Below, piece by piece: positions 1 to 7,254 of a stretch of 12,358 bases of DNA. This DNA is from CAZVFH01 sp964626415 (lineage in GTDB: Bacteria > Patescibacteriota > UBA1384 > XYA2-FULL-43-10 > CAINNR01): the NCBI GenBank assembly GCA_964626415.1, contig CAZVFH010000024.1:1-12358 (forward strand), written 5' to 3'. The stretch's first letter is position 1. Every line of letters begins with the position of its first letter. Made by a program: the position numbers and the translations under genes. Below the pieces are notes generated by a model, which had not been told where the DNA came from, made no database searches, and saw only the letters and a list, made by a program, of their open reading frames with translations.

Positions 1-9
1 CCGGAGGAG

Positions 10-2001
10 ATGAAAGAGGAGATCAAAGAGGCGAATGAAAAAATCGAACAGCTTCCAAAACTTGATTTCGAGTCAAAAAAACGGATACTTGATGAACTTG
101 ATGCCGATGCGCTTTTAATGCGCCAAATTTTGGAATCGAGAAAGGGTTGGCAGGGTAAACTAAACAGATTAAAGAGCTCTAAAGCCGTTAAGTTCTTAGG
201 AACTGCAACAGCGGCGACCATATTATCAAAATCGATTTCCGCTCTTGGTGCTGGCGCGCCACTAACCGGAGGCATCGTCGGCGGAGCGATGGGCGGACTC
301 GTCAATTATTGCCGAAGCAGGGGGATTGTTGAAGGCGCGAGTAATTGGCAGACAGGATTGGGGATTTTTAATAAAGGTCGGGCGGAGCTCGAGGAAATGA
401 CAACAGGCCAGCTTGAAGCATCACTTGGCGTCTTAAACAGCGCAATACGAGAAGGAAGAGTTCGAGGCAATGCTACGGAGCTTGCGCAACTTGTCGGAAA
501 ATATCGCGAGATTCGCGACATTTTAACGAAATCAAAAATTGGCGCCGATGCGCTCAATGAAGCGGTGGAAACGGAGTCGCAAATCGGCAGAGCGATCGCC
601 GACGGCGCAAAAGAGCAGTATAAGGACTTATATAAAGAGATAATGCAGGGTAAACGGAAGCAAATTTTGGCGTCAGCGGTAAAGGGTATAGCGCTTGGTG
701 CAATCACCGGCGCTTCGATCGGCTGGCTTGTGCAGCACTTTTTTGGCGCCACCAGTGTGGGAAATCAGGAATTGCAAGATAAAATGGAAGGAATCCGTGA
801 AGTTAATCAACAAAATGCTGGAGTTGCGTCTGGTATTGAACAATTAGGGGCACATAGTGATCAAGAGAAAATGATACTTAATCATATTTTAAATATTCGT
901 GCCGAAGGCGGCAGTCCAAGTGGTTTTTCCGACGAGGGTTTGAAGTCATTTGTTCAGATGGTCGGGAGTCATATGTCGGGCAAGGAATTAATTCACAATG
1001 CGGCGATTAACAATATCGATCTAGCGAGCTCGGTTGAAGGAAGTCGTCCGTTAATTGATTTTATTACCGCAAATCGTGACGCTTTTCTACAAGCCACCCC
1101 GGAAGTTCAGAGGGGTATTCTGTCATTTCCACAATTAGCAGGGGAGATTTTATCTGCCGGGACAAATGAAACAGCGGCTGCGGCAGCGGCTAAAATTACC
1201 GGCGCTATTGGACTTGCAGCCATTGGATTAGGAATCGGTGGCTTGGTCGCCGGAAGACAGGGGAGCACAAAGACCGAAAAGGGATTTACCGGTGTAGCAA
1301 CGGAAGCGGCAAAAAAGTCGAATAAACCAGTTGTTCCAGCCGAGCCAACGTCTCCGACGCCAGAGGAAACACCACCCGCGCCACCTAAACCGCCAACAGA
1401 AACTCCGCCACCGTCGGTAGAACCACCTATTGTGCCCGAAGTATCACCGGGCGTGTCAGCTTTATCATCAGCGGGAGAAGACGATAAAAAACCAAAACCG
1501 GCTCCACCAACCCCAGAACCAAAAAAAGAAATCACCGAAACAGAAGCAAAAAGAATTGCAAATGAAGCATTAACCGAAGGTGCAAGCGGTTGGCAAGTAA
1601 TGGCTAAAAGAAGCGAACCATCAAAATCGCGAGACGAAAAATTTATCTTAAATATCAACTATTTAATTGATGAATATATGCTGGGTAGTGAAAAGGGAAA
1701 CCTTGTTGTCAGATTAAAACATCCGGAAACAAAAAAAACAGAGGTTATTCCAGCTGAAAAACTTCTTAATCTTTTCAGATATAAACAGATTGAAAATAAG
1801 CTAGTTAGAGATGCAATGAAAAACTGGCTAAGCACTAAACTTACAGCATTAAACGAAGCCAAAGAAAAAATTGATCATGGGGCAAAAAAGTCGGGCCTAA
1901 TAGCTGAGATGGATGAAGTCGATAATGTAGCAGAAGCGACTGAAAAAGAAAAGGTAAAAAAAGGAACATCAGATCTGTTGACTGAAAATGGATCAAATTG
2001 A
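10..2001 (+). CDS. Gly/Ala- and Pro-rich membrane protein of unknown function; 5' end probably outside the window
   Basis: I do not recognise a family. The protein has a charged helical N-terminus (residues 1-57), then three Gly/Ala-rich hydrophobic stretches: about 59-98, with GG-spaced small residues, about 218-246, and about 389-415. These are compatible with membrane or membrane-inserting helices. A proline-rich linker (about 440-505, with runs of P, PP and PPP alternating with E and T) follows. A compact C-terminal region (about 508-622) ends in a Lys/Glu-rich tail. The layout suggests a membrane-bound scaffold with a soluble domain held off by a stiff linker. The reading frame is open through the first bases of the window (CCG GAG GAG ATG). 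The GGAGGAG directly abuts the ATG, which is too close for a normal ribosome binding site, so this ATG may be internal and the gene may start upstream. It lies first in a run of plus-strand genes leading to a TraG/VirD4-like ATPase, so a role as a membrane partner of that machine is possible but unproven. Confidence 0.8.
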   Translation: MKEEIKEANEKIEQLPKLDFESKKRILDELDADALLMRQILESRKGWQGKLNRLKSSKAVKFLGTATAATILSKSISALGAGAPLTGGIVGGAMGGLVNYCRSRGIVEGASNWQTGLGIFNKGRAELEEMTTGQLEASLGVLNSAIREGRVRGNATELAQLVGKYREIRDILTKSKIGADALNEAVETESQIGRAIADGAKEQYKDLYKEIMQGKRKQILASAVKGIALGAITGASIGWLVQHFFGATSVGNQELQDKMEGIREVNQQNAGVASGIEQLGAHSDQEKMILNHILNIRAEGGSPSGFSDEGLKSFVQMVGSHMSGKELIHNAAINNIDLASSVEGSRPLIDFITANRDAFLQATPEVQRGILSFPQLAGEILSAGTNETAAAAAAKITGAIGLAAIGLGIGGLVAGRQGSTKTEKGFTGVATEAAKKSNKPVVPAEPTSPTPEETPPAPPKPPTETPPPSVEPPIVPEVSPGVSALSSAGEDDKKPKPAPPTPEPKKEITETEAKRIANEALTEGASGWQVMAKRSEPSKSRDEKFILNINYLIDEYMLGSEKGNLVVRLKHPETKKTEVIPAEKLLNLFRYKQIENKLVRDAMKNWLSTKLTALNEAKEKIDHGAKKSGLIAEMDEVDNVAEATEKEKVKKGTSDLLTENGSN

Positions 2002-2602
2002 TGCTGAGGCAGAAGTAGCAAAAGCCAAACCAGAACAGGGTACACCTGCCAGCAAATTAGCAGCAAGGAAAGCTGAAATTGAGGCAGAAGAAAGGGCGAA
2101 AGATGCCGATAAAGCGGCAAGAGCTGGAAAAGTAGCGCAAGATGTTTTTGGTCCAACTGCGGCTGCTGAAGTCGCCGAAGCGGCAGCAGCCGTGACAGAA
2201 ACTGGAGCCCAAAGTAGATTGACTCAAATGAAGGCAGAAACTCAAGCAAGGAAGGATACAAGTGAAACAAAATCCGCAGCGGAAAACCAAAGCGAAACAA
2301 AGTTTTTGGATGAAAATTATGAAAGCAAAGGCGTGTTAAGCCAGCAAAGTATCACTGAATTTTCCAACTTGGTTATTAGGTCTGTTAGCTGGATTGATCA
2401 AAAAGTTAGAGCACCGCAAGTAGTTATCAAGGATCAATCCAAAAATGGTAAGTATTTTCTTGCTGATGGCTGGGGAAGAAACACTTTTTCGGGGGTTGAA
2501 TTTAATCCAAAAACAGGAGAATCAATTGAAAGAAATCTTGTGGAAATTTCGGTTACTGATCTTGTTTCTGGTAGGATCGAATGGTATTTAGAAAAATCAT
2601 AA
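1988..2602 (+). CDS. Ala-rich coiled-coil protein with a small C-terminal domain, unknown function
   Basis: This 204-residue protein has no signal peptide and no membrane segment. Residues 1-105 are rich in Ala, Glu, Lys and Gln, predict as helical or coiled coil, and hold an Ala-rich patch near 58-68. Residues about 106-204 look like a folded alpha/beta domain, with a WID motif near 135-137, a GWGRNTF motif near 161-167 and alternating hydrophobic strands to the end. The start overlaps the end of the preceding gene by 14 nt in the +1 frame. No Shine-Dalgarno sequence sits at a useful distance (the nearest AAGGA is about 22 nt upstream), so translation is probably coupled to the gene before it. 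Both neighbours share a charged helical junction, so these two may form one functional pair or represent a split fusion. No family is recognised. Confidence 0.75.
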   Translation: MDQIDAEAEVAKAKPEQGTPASKLAARKAEIEAEERAKDADKAARAGKVAQDVFGPTAAAEVAEAAAAVTETGAQSRLTQMKAETQARKDTSETKSAAENQSETKFLDENYESKGVLSQQSITEFSNLVIRSVSWIDQKVRAPQVVIKDQSKNGKYFLADGWGRNTFSGVEFNPKTGESIERNLVEISVTDLVSGRIEWYLEKS

Positions 2603-2621
2603 AATAAAAAAAGGAGTGGAA

Positions 2622-3002
2622 ATGGATGATGTAAATAATCAACAAAATGTCGTAGTTAGTCCGCCGGTGACTGATGCCGGCGTCAGCGATCAGCAGTTAC
2701 AGTCGGTTCTTGATGATTACAAAAATCAATTACTTTCAGAACTAGGGGCAGACAGTTGGACGGCGGAAGAGAAAAAAGAAGTCGAGGAGAAAATTGCCAC
2801 TTTGGTTAATGATCGAGTTTTGAACTTGCTTTTGATTTATCTGCCGGAGGACAAAATTGCTGATTTAGATAAGGTTATTGAGACCGACGATCAGGAAGCG
2901 ATTGCCAAGTATCTATCAGAAAATATTCCCGATGTTGGTGAGAAAATTGCCAATGAGTTGATGGAGATTCGTAGCGATATTATTAATAAATTTAAGAAAT
3001 GA
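2622..3002 (+). CDS. Small acidic DUF5663-like protein
   Basis: This 126-residue acidic protein contains mostly helical segments. There is a leucine-rich helix pair with a turn (LLLIYLPEDKIADLDKVI, about residues 69-86), followed by a segment on the pattern DxEAIAKYLSENIPD. This pattern resembles the DUF5663 family of short CPR proteins; that assignment is from memory and has not been searched. The function is unknown. I chose ATG 2622 because AAGGAG at 2611-2616 lies five bases before it. An in-frame GTG at 2616 exists but overlaps that ribosome binding site. The gene begins 19 nt after the preceding one and its stop overlaps the next start (ATGA). It is therefore part of a compact transcription unit upstream of the TraG/VirD4-like ATPase. 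Confidence 0.75.
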   Translation: MDDVNNQQNVVVSPPVTDAGVSDQQLQSVLDDYKNQLLSELGADSWTAEEKKEVEEKIATLVNDRVLNLLLIYLPEDKIADLDKVIETDDQEAIAKYLSENIPDVGEKIANELMEIRSDIINKFKK

Positions 3003-3445
3003 TGTCACTAGGGGATATATTGCATGTCGTGCAAACAGAAACTGACCCGAATAAAATTCTAGAGATTAGAAGTGAAATTGCTGATTTGTCAGTTGCAGAC
3101 AAAAGACGATTGGTGGAATTAGCAGAGAAAGTTTCAGTCGATGAAACAATTGAATCAGAGACACAAAATGTTGCGCAAGTAGCTGAAATAGCACCACAAG
3201 AAGCGCAAGATATAGTTGCTCCGCCGGAAGTTCCCGCAGAAGTTGCAGAAGTAGATGAAGAAATCGCTAAAGTCGTTGAAACCGTTCCCGAAGTCGTCAC
3301 CGAGGAAAACTCCGAAGAAGCGGTTTTACCAGCAGACAATCAACCAACAACAGCCGTTGATACCAGAACGGAATTTGTCTCAACCGAAGAACCACCAACG
3401 ACAAAAGAAGCCGCAGATATGGAGGAAAGGTTTTTTGCTGACTGA
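2999..3445 (+). CDS. Acidic Glu/Val-rich protein, unknown function
   Basis: The product is 148 residues long. Residues 1-50 form a plausible small helical domain, with the pattern TDPNKILEIRSEIADLSVADKRRLVELAEKV split by a short loop. Residues about 50-148 are low-complexity, strongly acidic and rich in Glu, Val, Ala and Pro, and are likely disordered. No membrane segment is visible. The start codon overlaps the previous stop as ATGA, and a second ATG follows directly at 3002, so either could be used. There is no Shine-Dalgarno sequence, which fits translational coupling. A disordered acidic tail could bind a basic partner or mimic nucleic acid, but nothing in the sequence decides this. It is the last gene before a repeat-filled spacer and the ATPase gene. 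Confidence 0.65.
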   Translation: MMSLGDILHVVQTETDPNKILEIRSEIADLSVADKRRLVELAEKVSVDETIESETQNVAQVAEIAPQEAQDIVAPPEVPAEVAEVDEEIAKVVETVPEVVTEENSEEAVLPADNQPTTAVDTRTEFVSTEEPPTTKEAADMEERFFAD

Positions 3446-3450
3446 TTTTT

Positions 3451-3522
3451 CCGTCATCCCGAATTCATTTCGGGATCTCAGTAATCGATTACTGGGATGC
3501 TGAAACGAGTTCAGCATGACAG
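3451..3522. repeat. Composite three-hairpin interspersed repeat, copy 1
   Basis: The element starts with GTCATCC and ends with GCATGAC, so its termini are complementary (3453-3457 with 3516-3520). Inside are three hairpins: CCCGAA/TTCGGG (3458-3463, 3468-3473), a perfect palindrome CAGTAATCGATTACTG (3479-3494), and ATGCTGAA/TTCAGCAT (3497-3504, 3510-3517). A related copy lies at 11879-11955. It sits between a stop codon and the next gene, as expected of a mobile or selfish palindromic intergenic repeat. Confidence 0.8.
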
Positions 3523-3538
3523 GTCTAGATGTCTATGT

Positions 3539-3566
3539 TTAGAAATTAGAAATTAGAAATTAGAAA
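3539..3566 (+). repeat. Heptamer tandem repeat TTAGAAA x4
   Basis: Four perfect head-to-tail copies of TTAGAAA are followed by a T run, ending just before the ribosome binding site of the ATPase gene. The same heptamer recurs in inverted orientation right after that gene. Confidence 0.9.
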
Positions 3567-3573
3567 TTTTTTC

Positions 3574-3586
3574 AAGGAGGGAATTG
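3574..3586 (+). promoter_or_regulatory. Strong Shine-Dalgarno deciding a TTG start
   Basis: AAGGAGG at 3574-3580 is the only strong ribosome binding site near the ATPase gene. The only start-type codon in the open frame close to it is TTG at 3584, three bases on. The first in-frame ATG lies about 50 codons later, beyond the membrane segment. Confidence 0.7.
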
Positions 3587-6124
3587 GCAAGTTACGAAAC
3601 AAGTTCAGTAGACGCAAATATCGGCCTGTATATTTGGCTGTTTATTTTGTTGACTCTTGGAATTTCACTTTACTATCTTAATAAATATCTGCAAAAAATA
3701 GTTCTTTACAAAAATCAATTGAAAAAAACCGAAAATTGGTTGATGCTGAAAGTTTCTATTCCGAAAGAACGGCACGCCGAGCAAAATGATGAACGACTTG
3801 ATTTTCGGGAAATGGCGGCGGTGATTGAACCATTTTTTGCCAATATTGAAGCGCTTTTTGACCCAAAAATCACCAAAAAAATCGCCGGGCAGGATCATAT
3901 TTCAGTTGAAATGGTTTCAAAATCAGGACTGGTTAATTTTTATATCGGCACGCCGAAAATTTTTAAGGAATCAATCGAAAAAAATATTTTGGCCCAGTAC
4001 CCCGATGCTATTATCGAAGTTGATGAGTCGCGAGGATTTTCAATTTTCAAAGATCAAAAAGGAGAAATCGCCGCCGCAAATCTTCGCTTAATAAAAAAGT
4101 TTTTCTTTCCGATTAAAACATACAGATCTCTTGAATATGATCCGTTAAATGGCATAGTTAATTCTTTGTCAAAACTTGGCGATGGTTGCAATGTTGGAAT
4201 TCAAATTTTAATTCGCCCAACCGACAACACTTGGCGTTTTGCTCTGGAAAAAACCGCCAGAAACATAACTGCCGGCAAAAGCGGCTCATATTTTACGACT
4301 TCGGCTTCAAGGCGAATAGGGGAGTCATTCTTTAAATTTTTATCTGATGTTGGAAAATCCGCACAGGGAAAGTCGTTGGCGGATGATGAAAAAGACAAAA
4401 TGATGCAAAATCAGATGCGCTTAAATCCGATTCAGGAACAGCAATTGAAACTTCTTGCGGAAAAGGGTGCGAAAACCGGTTTTGATACTCAAATAAGAAT
4501 TGTTGCCGTTGCCGAAACACACGATTTGGCAAAAGAAAAAATAAAAATTTTATCCTCGGCATTTTCCCAATTTTTTGCCCCCGATCATAACGGTTTTAAA
4601 TTAAAAAACGCCAAATTCTTGCGCGAGACAATTTCAAATTATATTTTTCGAATCTATGGTAGGGAACCGAGAATGCTTTTAAATACCGAAGAAATTGCCT
4701 CGGTTTTTCATTTGCCAAATCGTTTTACCGAATCGCCGAATATCGCTTGGGTATATTCGAAAAAAGAATCGCCGCCGCCGCAACTTCCAACAGAAGGTGT
4801 GATTTTCGGCGAGACAAATTATCGCGGACAAAAACTGCCGATCCGGATTAAAGATGATGACCGACTTCGCCATGTTTATATGGTTGGAAAAACCGGTGTT
4901 GGCAAAACCGTCCTTTTCCAAAACACAATTTTGCAAGATATTCGCGAAGGTAAGGGCGTGGCTTATCTTGACCCAAATGGCGATGCCGTCGAGTATATTC
5001 TAGCGCATATACCAAAAGAACGGGCAGAAGATGTAATTTTGTTTGATCCTTCTGATATCGAGCGTCCGATGGGCTTGAATCTTTTGGAGTGGAAAACCAA
5101 CGAACAGCGCGACTTTTTGGTTCAGGAATCAATTCAAATTTTTTACAAATTATTTGATCCGAATCAAACGGGAATTGTCGGTCCGCAATTTGAGCATTGG
5201 ATGAGAAATGGCGCCCTAACTTTGATGGCGCATCCCGATGGTGGAACATTGGTTGATATTCCGCGACTCTTTACTGACCCGGATTTTGAGAAAGATCGCG
5301 TTGCCTATGTCAAAGATCCGGTTGTCAAATCCTTTTGGGAAAAACAGATGGCAAAAACTTCTGATTTTCACAAGTCGGAAATGCTAAATTATTTCACCTC
5401 AAAATTTGGTCGCTTTATGACTAATGATATGATGCGAAATATCATCGGTCAAACAAAATCAGCCTTTGATTTTCGCGATGTTATGGACGGTAAAAAAATC
5501 CTTTTGTGTAAATTATCAAAAGGATTAATAGGGGAGATAAACGCTTTTCTTTTGGGTATGATAATTGTTTCCAAAATTGCAATTGGCGCTTTTTCTCGCC
5601 AGGATGTGACCGAAGAGGAGAGAATCCCATTTTTTCTTTATGTTGATGAGTTTCAAAACTTCATCACCGATGTTTTTGCCACGATTTTGTCCGAGTCGCG
5701 AAAATATAAATTATCACTTCATATCACAAATCAGTATATTTCACAGCTTGACGAAAAGTTGCGCGACGCGGTTATCGGCAACGCCGGAAATTTGATTGCT
5801 TTTCGTGTCGGCGCCGCCGATGCCGAATTTTTGGTCAAAGAGTTTGCGCCGATTGTAATTGATGATTTGACTAATGTTGATAAATTCAACTTTTACATCC
5901 GAATGTTAATTGATAATGCACCGATGCCGGCGTTTAACGGGCAGTCAATTGCGCCCGATCCAAATGGCAATCCGCAACTGGCCGAAGGAATCCGCCAACT
6001 TTCACGATTGAAATTCGGTCGATCGAAAGAAGCGGTGGAAATGGAGATCTCCGAGCGCTCGCAAATTGATAAAATTGATTTGCCTGGGATTGGCGAAGGA
6101 AACACAAAAGGACCAACGAGTTAG
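3584..6124 (+). CDS. TraG/VirD4-like type IV secretion coupling ATPase, paralogue 1
   Basis: This 846-residue protein is a membrane-anchored P-loop ATPase of the VirD4/TraG/TraD (FtsK-HerA) class. The class forms hexamers that pump DNA or feed substrates into type IV secretion or conjugation channels. Residues about 13-36 form one N-terminal membrane helix. Residues about 50-400 are the N-terminal extension that I associate with CPR homologues (DUF8128-like, from memory). The motor follows: Walker A GKTGVGKT at 435-442, a YLDPNGD motif at 461-467, Walker B LYVDEFQNF with D688/E689, a sensor-like TNQY at 715-718, and the conserved RVGAADAEFL near 741-750, a possible arginine-finger region. All key residues are present, so the enzyme should be active. 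The start is TTG, chosen from the ribosome binding site. No relaxase or VirB4-like gene is visible nearby. A longer paralogue lies at 8463-11351. The gene is bracketed by inverted heptamer arrays, and its stop codon is inside the downstream one. Confidence 0.9.
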   Translation: MASYETSSVDANIGLYIWLFILLTLGISLYYLNKYLQKIVLYKNQLKKTENWLMLKVSIPKERHAEQNDERLDFREMAAVIEPFFANIEALFDPKITKKIAGQDHISVEMVSKSGLVNFYIGTPKIFKESIEKNILAQYPDAIIEVDESRGFSIFKDQKGEIAAANLRLIKKFFFPIKTYRSLEYDPLNGIVNSLSKLGDGCNVGIQILIRPTDNTWRFALEKTARNITAGKSGSYFTTSASRRIGESFFKFLSDVGKSAQGKSLADDEKDKMMQNQMRLNPIQEQQLKLLAEKGAKTGFDTQIRIVAVAETHDLAKEKIKILSSAFSQFFAPDHNGFKLKNAKFLRETISNYIFRIYGREPRMLLNTEEIASVFHLPNRFTESPNIAWVYSKKESPPPQLPTEGVIFGETNYRGQKLPIRIKDDDRLRHVYMVGKTGVGKTVLFQNTILQDIREGKGVAYLDPNGDAVEYILAHIPKERAEDVILFDPSDIERPMGLNLLEWKTNEQRDFLVQESIQIFYKLFDPNQTGIVGPQFEHWMRNGALTLMAHPDGGTLVDIPRLFTDPDFEKDRVAYVKDPVVKSFWEKQMAKTSDFHKSEMLNYFTSKFGRFMTNDMMRNIIGQTKSAFDFRDVMDGKKILLCKLSKGLIGEINAFLLGMIIVSKIAIGAFSRQDVTEEERIPFFLYVDEFQNFITDVFATILSESRKYKLSLHITNQYISQLDEKLRDAVIGNAGNLIAFRVGAADAEFLVKEFAPIVIDDLTNVDKFNFYIRMLIDNAPMPAFNGQSIAPDPNGNPQLAEGIRQLSRLKFGRSKEAVEMEISERSQIDKIDLPGIGEGNTKGPTS

Positions 6125-6148
6125 AAATTTCTAATTTCTAATTTCTAA
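6121..6148 (-). repeat. Inverted heptamer array TTTCTAA x3 overlapping the stop codon
   Basis: One TTAGAAA (holding the TAG stop) is followed by three TTTCTAA units. Positions 6125-6151 are the exact reverse complement of 3543-3569, giving a 27-nt perfect inverted repeat around the ATPase gene. Confidence 0.9.
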
Positions 6149-6152
6149 TTTT

Positions 6153-6183
6153 CCCGCAAAATGCGGGACCCCGCCAGAGGCGG
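6153..6183. repeat. Two adjacent GC-rich hairpins
   Basis: The stem CCCGCA/TGCGGG with loop AAA (6153-6167) is followed by CCGCC/GGCGG with loop AGA (6171-6183). No T run follows. They look like short palindromic intergenic repeats rather than a terminator, though they could protect the mRNA 3' end of the ATPase transcript. Confidence 0.6.
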
Positions 6184-6229
6184 TGGCTAAATAAATCCAA
6201 AATATTAAAACTCAAATTACAATAATTCT

Positions 6230-6256
6230 GTCATTCCCGAGAAGTCGGGAATCCAC
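6230..6256. repeat. Half copy of the composite hairpin repeat
   Basis: GTCATTCCCGA, loop GAAG, TCGGGAATCC: an 8-bp stem (6233-6240 with 6245-6252). It matches the first hairpin of the elements at 3451 and 11879 but lacks the GCATGAC half. Confidence 0.6.
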
Positions 6257-6276
6257 CAATAGTAAATTTTCCCAGT

Positions 6277-6302
6277 AAAATGCGAAAGTTGTCGCATTTT
6301 TT
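6277..6302 (+). terminator. Intrinsic terminator after ATPase 1
   Basis: A perfect 9-bp stem AAAATGCGA/TCGCATTTT (6277-6285, 6292-6300) with a 6-nt loop ends in a T run. The A run on the other side makes it potentially bidirectional. It is the first convincing terminator after the ATPase gene. Confidence 0.65.
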
Positions 6303-6396
6303 GTATTGTTTAAGTGCTTTAATTGCTTTGTATTATTAATCTGCATATAATTATTTGTAAGATATTCAACGATCGACGCAAATCGTATAAAAAAAT

Positions 6397-6474
6397 TTCT
6401 ACCGGCCATAACTTGTCTGCAGTCCGTGACTGAGTTTGATCCCAGCCGTGCTGTTTGCGGCTGGGGCTTTTTTT
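6397..6474 (+). ncRNA. Candidate short RNA (weak call)
   Basis: A -10-like TATAAA at 6386-6391 would start a transcript near 6397. The stretch contains a hairpin CAGTC/GACTG (6420-6424, 6428-6432) and then a strong terminator hairpin at 6441-6465 with T7, giving about 78 nt. The -35 is poor and no RNA family is recognised. The strongest argument is that the terminator has no gene of its own just upstream. Confidence 0.25.
6441..6474 (+). terminator. Strong intrinsic terminator
   Basis: A perfect 8-bp GC-rich stem CCCAGCCG/CGGCTGGG (6441-6448, 6458-6465), then GC and seven T (6468-6474). It insulates the promoter at 6524 from upstream transcription. Confidence 0.8.
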
Positions 6475-6486
6475 ACACTTTGACTT

Positions 6487-6518
6487 ATCAGCGTTACATC
6501 AGCGTTTAAGATCAGCGT
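6487..6518 (+). promoter_or_regulatory. Three ATCAGCGT direct repeats upstream of a promoter
   Basis: Exact copies of ATCAGCGT start at 6487, 6498 and 6511, that is 11 and 13 bp apart, close to one helical turn. The last ends five bases before the -35 box at 6524. This placement suits an activator binding array, but it may also be a decayed tandem repeat. Confidence 0.4.
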
Positions 6519-6523
6519 GGTTG

Positions 6524-6552
6524 TTGACAAAGAAAAAGAAATATTGTAGGAT
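6524..6552 (+). promoter_or_regulatory. Sigma-70-type promoter
   Basis: A perfect -35 TTGACA (6524-6529), a 17-bp spacer, and -10 TAGGAT (6547-6552, four of six consensus bases). Transcription would start near 6559 and run into the genes at 6701 and 7255, with a leader of about 140 nt holding AT-rich repeats. Confidence 0.65.
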
Positions 6553-6572
6553 AGAGGAAAAGACAGTTAACA

Positions 6573-6623
6573 CAATTTTCAATTTTCAATTTACAATCAA
6601 TTTTCAATTAATCAATTTTCAAA
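6573..6623 (+). repeat. Degenerate CAATTTT heptamer repeats
   Basis: CAATTTT units follow one another at 6573 and 6580, then as variants (CAATTTA, CAATTAA) and again as CAATTTT up to about 6623. The array lies in the leader of the downstream operon. The unit differs from the TTAGAAA array but has the same period. Confidence 0.75.
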
Positions 6624-6684
6624 CAAAGTAAATTTTCGTTTTTTCCGCTAAAGATGAACTGACGCGGGAATAACAATACAGAAG

Positions 6685-6690
6685 TATAAT
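6685..6690 (+). promoter_or_regulatory. Consensus -10 just before a start codon
   Basis: TATAAT lies 10 nt before the ATG at 6701, so a transcript from it would begin about 3-5 nt before the codon and be nearly leaderless. No convincing -35 is visible. The lack of a Shine-Dalgarno sequence before this gene is consistent with leaderless translation. Confidence 0.3.
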
Positions 6691-6700
6691 TTAAAACAAA

Positions 6701-7231
6701 ATGCCAAAACAAAAAAAAGAAAATCAACCAAGTGAGGAGGATTTGGTTGAGATTAAGCAACTTTTAGATAGTGCAGAAAGTCAGATTAGAAAAGCAAAAT
6801 CACTGATTTTTTCCGGCGAGATTGAAGATAAAGCCAAAGAGTTTTTAGAAAATGATCATCTGCCGGAAAATATTATCGAAGGCGTTTTTGATGGCTTGGA
6901 TTTTGTCGCTCCCGGCGGCAAAAAATATCCGATTGCTCCGAATTATTCCAGCAAATCGAAATTAGTTACCGGTGATCATTTAAAATTAACAATTTTAGAA
7001 GACGGAAGTTTTGTCTACAAACAAATAAATCCGGTAGAGAGGGAAAAAGTCATAGGTGTTTTGGAGTCAGTCAGCGATGATTGGCAGATAAATGTTGAGG
7101 GAAAACTTTATAATGTACTGACTGCATCGGTTACATATTACAAAGCCAAAACTGGAGATAAAATTGCCGCGCTTGTTCCAGCCGAAGGGGAGTCAAATTG
7201 GGCGGCGATGGATAATGTTATATCTGATTAA
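6701..7231 (+). CDS. Conserved CPR-type protein of unknown function
   Basis: This 176-residue soluble protein has a Lys/Glu-rich helical N-terminus (about 1-50) and a beta-rich domain (about 55-176). The second part follows a pattern I recall as widespread in Patescibacteria: EGVFDG, then a KxYPIAPNYSSKSKLVxGD stretch (about 75-92), LxLTIxxDGSFVYKQI (about 94-109), VIGVL, ASVTYYKAKxGD (about 142-153), ALVP, and WAAMDNVI near the end. No catalytic motif or membrane segment is visible. The role is unknown; it may bind nucleic acid or another protein. There is no Shine-Dalgarno sequence before the ATG. The next gene follows after 23 nt, so the two are probably co-transcribed from the promoter at 6524. 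Family recognition is from memory. Confidence 0.8.
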   Translation: MPKQKKENQPSEEDLVEIKQLLDSAESQIRKAKSLIFSGEIEDKAKEFLENDHLPENIIEGVFDGLDFVAPGGKKYPIAPNYSSKSKLVTGDHLKLTILEDGSFVYKQINPVEREKVIGVLESVSDDWQINVEGKLYNVLTASVTYYKAKTGDKIAALVPAEGESNWAAMDNVISD

Positions 7232-7254
7232 AATAAATTTATTAATTTAATACT

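Noticed and set aside
1107..1658. Long minus-strand open frame opposite the first gene (183 codons)
   Set aside because: It is antisense to the Ala- and Pro-rich part of the plus-strand gene. Its Gly/Ser/Val-rich, low-complexity product mirrors that bias and no ribosome binding site or promoter was seen.
3255..3503. Plus-strand 82-codon frame running into the composite repeat
   Set aside because: It overlaps the acidic protein gene in another frame, and its end is encoded by the hairpin repeat.
3539..3566. CRISPR array
   Set aside because: The repeat is seven bases in perfect tandem with no spacers and no cas genes are in view.
6212..6409. Minus-strand 65-codon frame in the gene-free spacer
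   Set aside because: It reads through a terminator hairpin and the half repeat, with no ribosome binding site and no recognisable composition.
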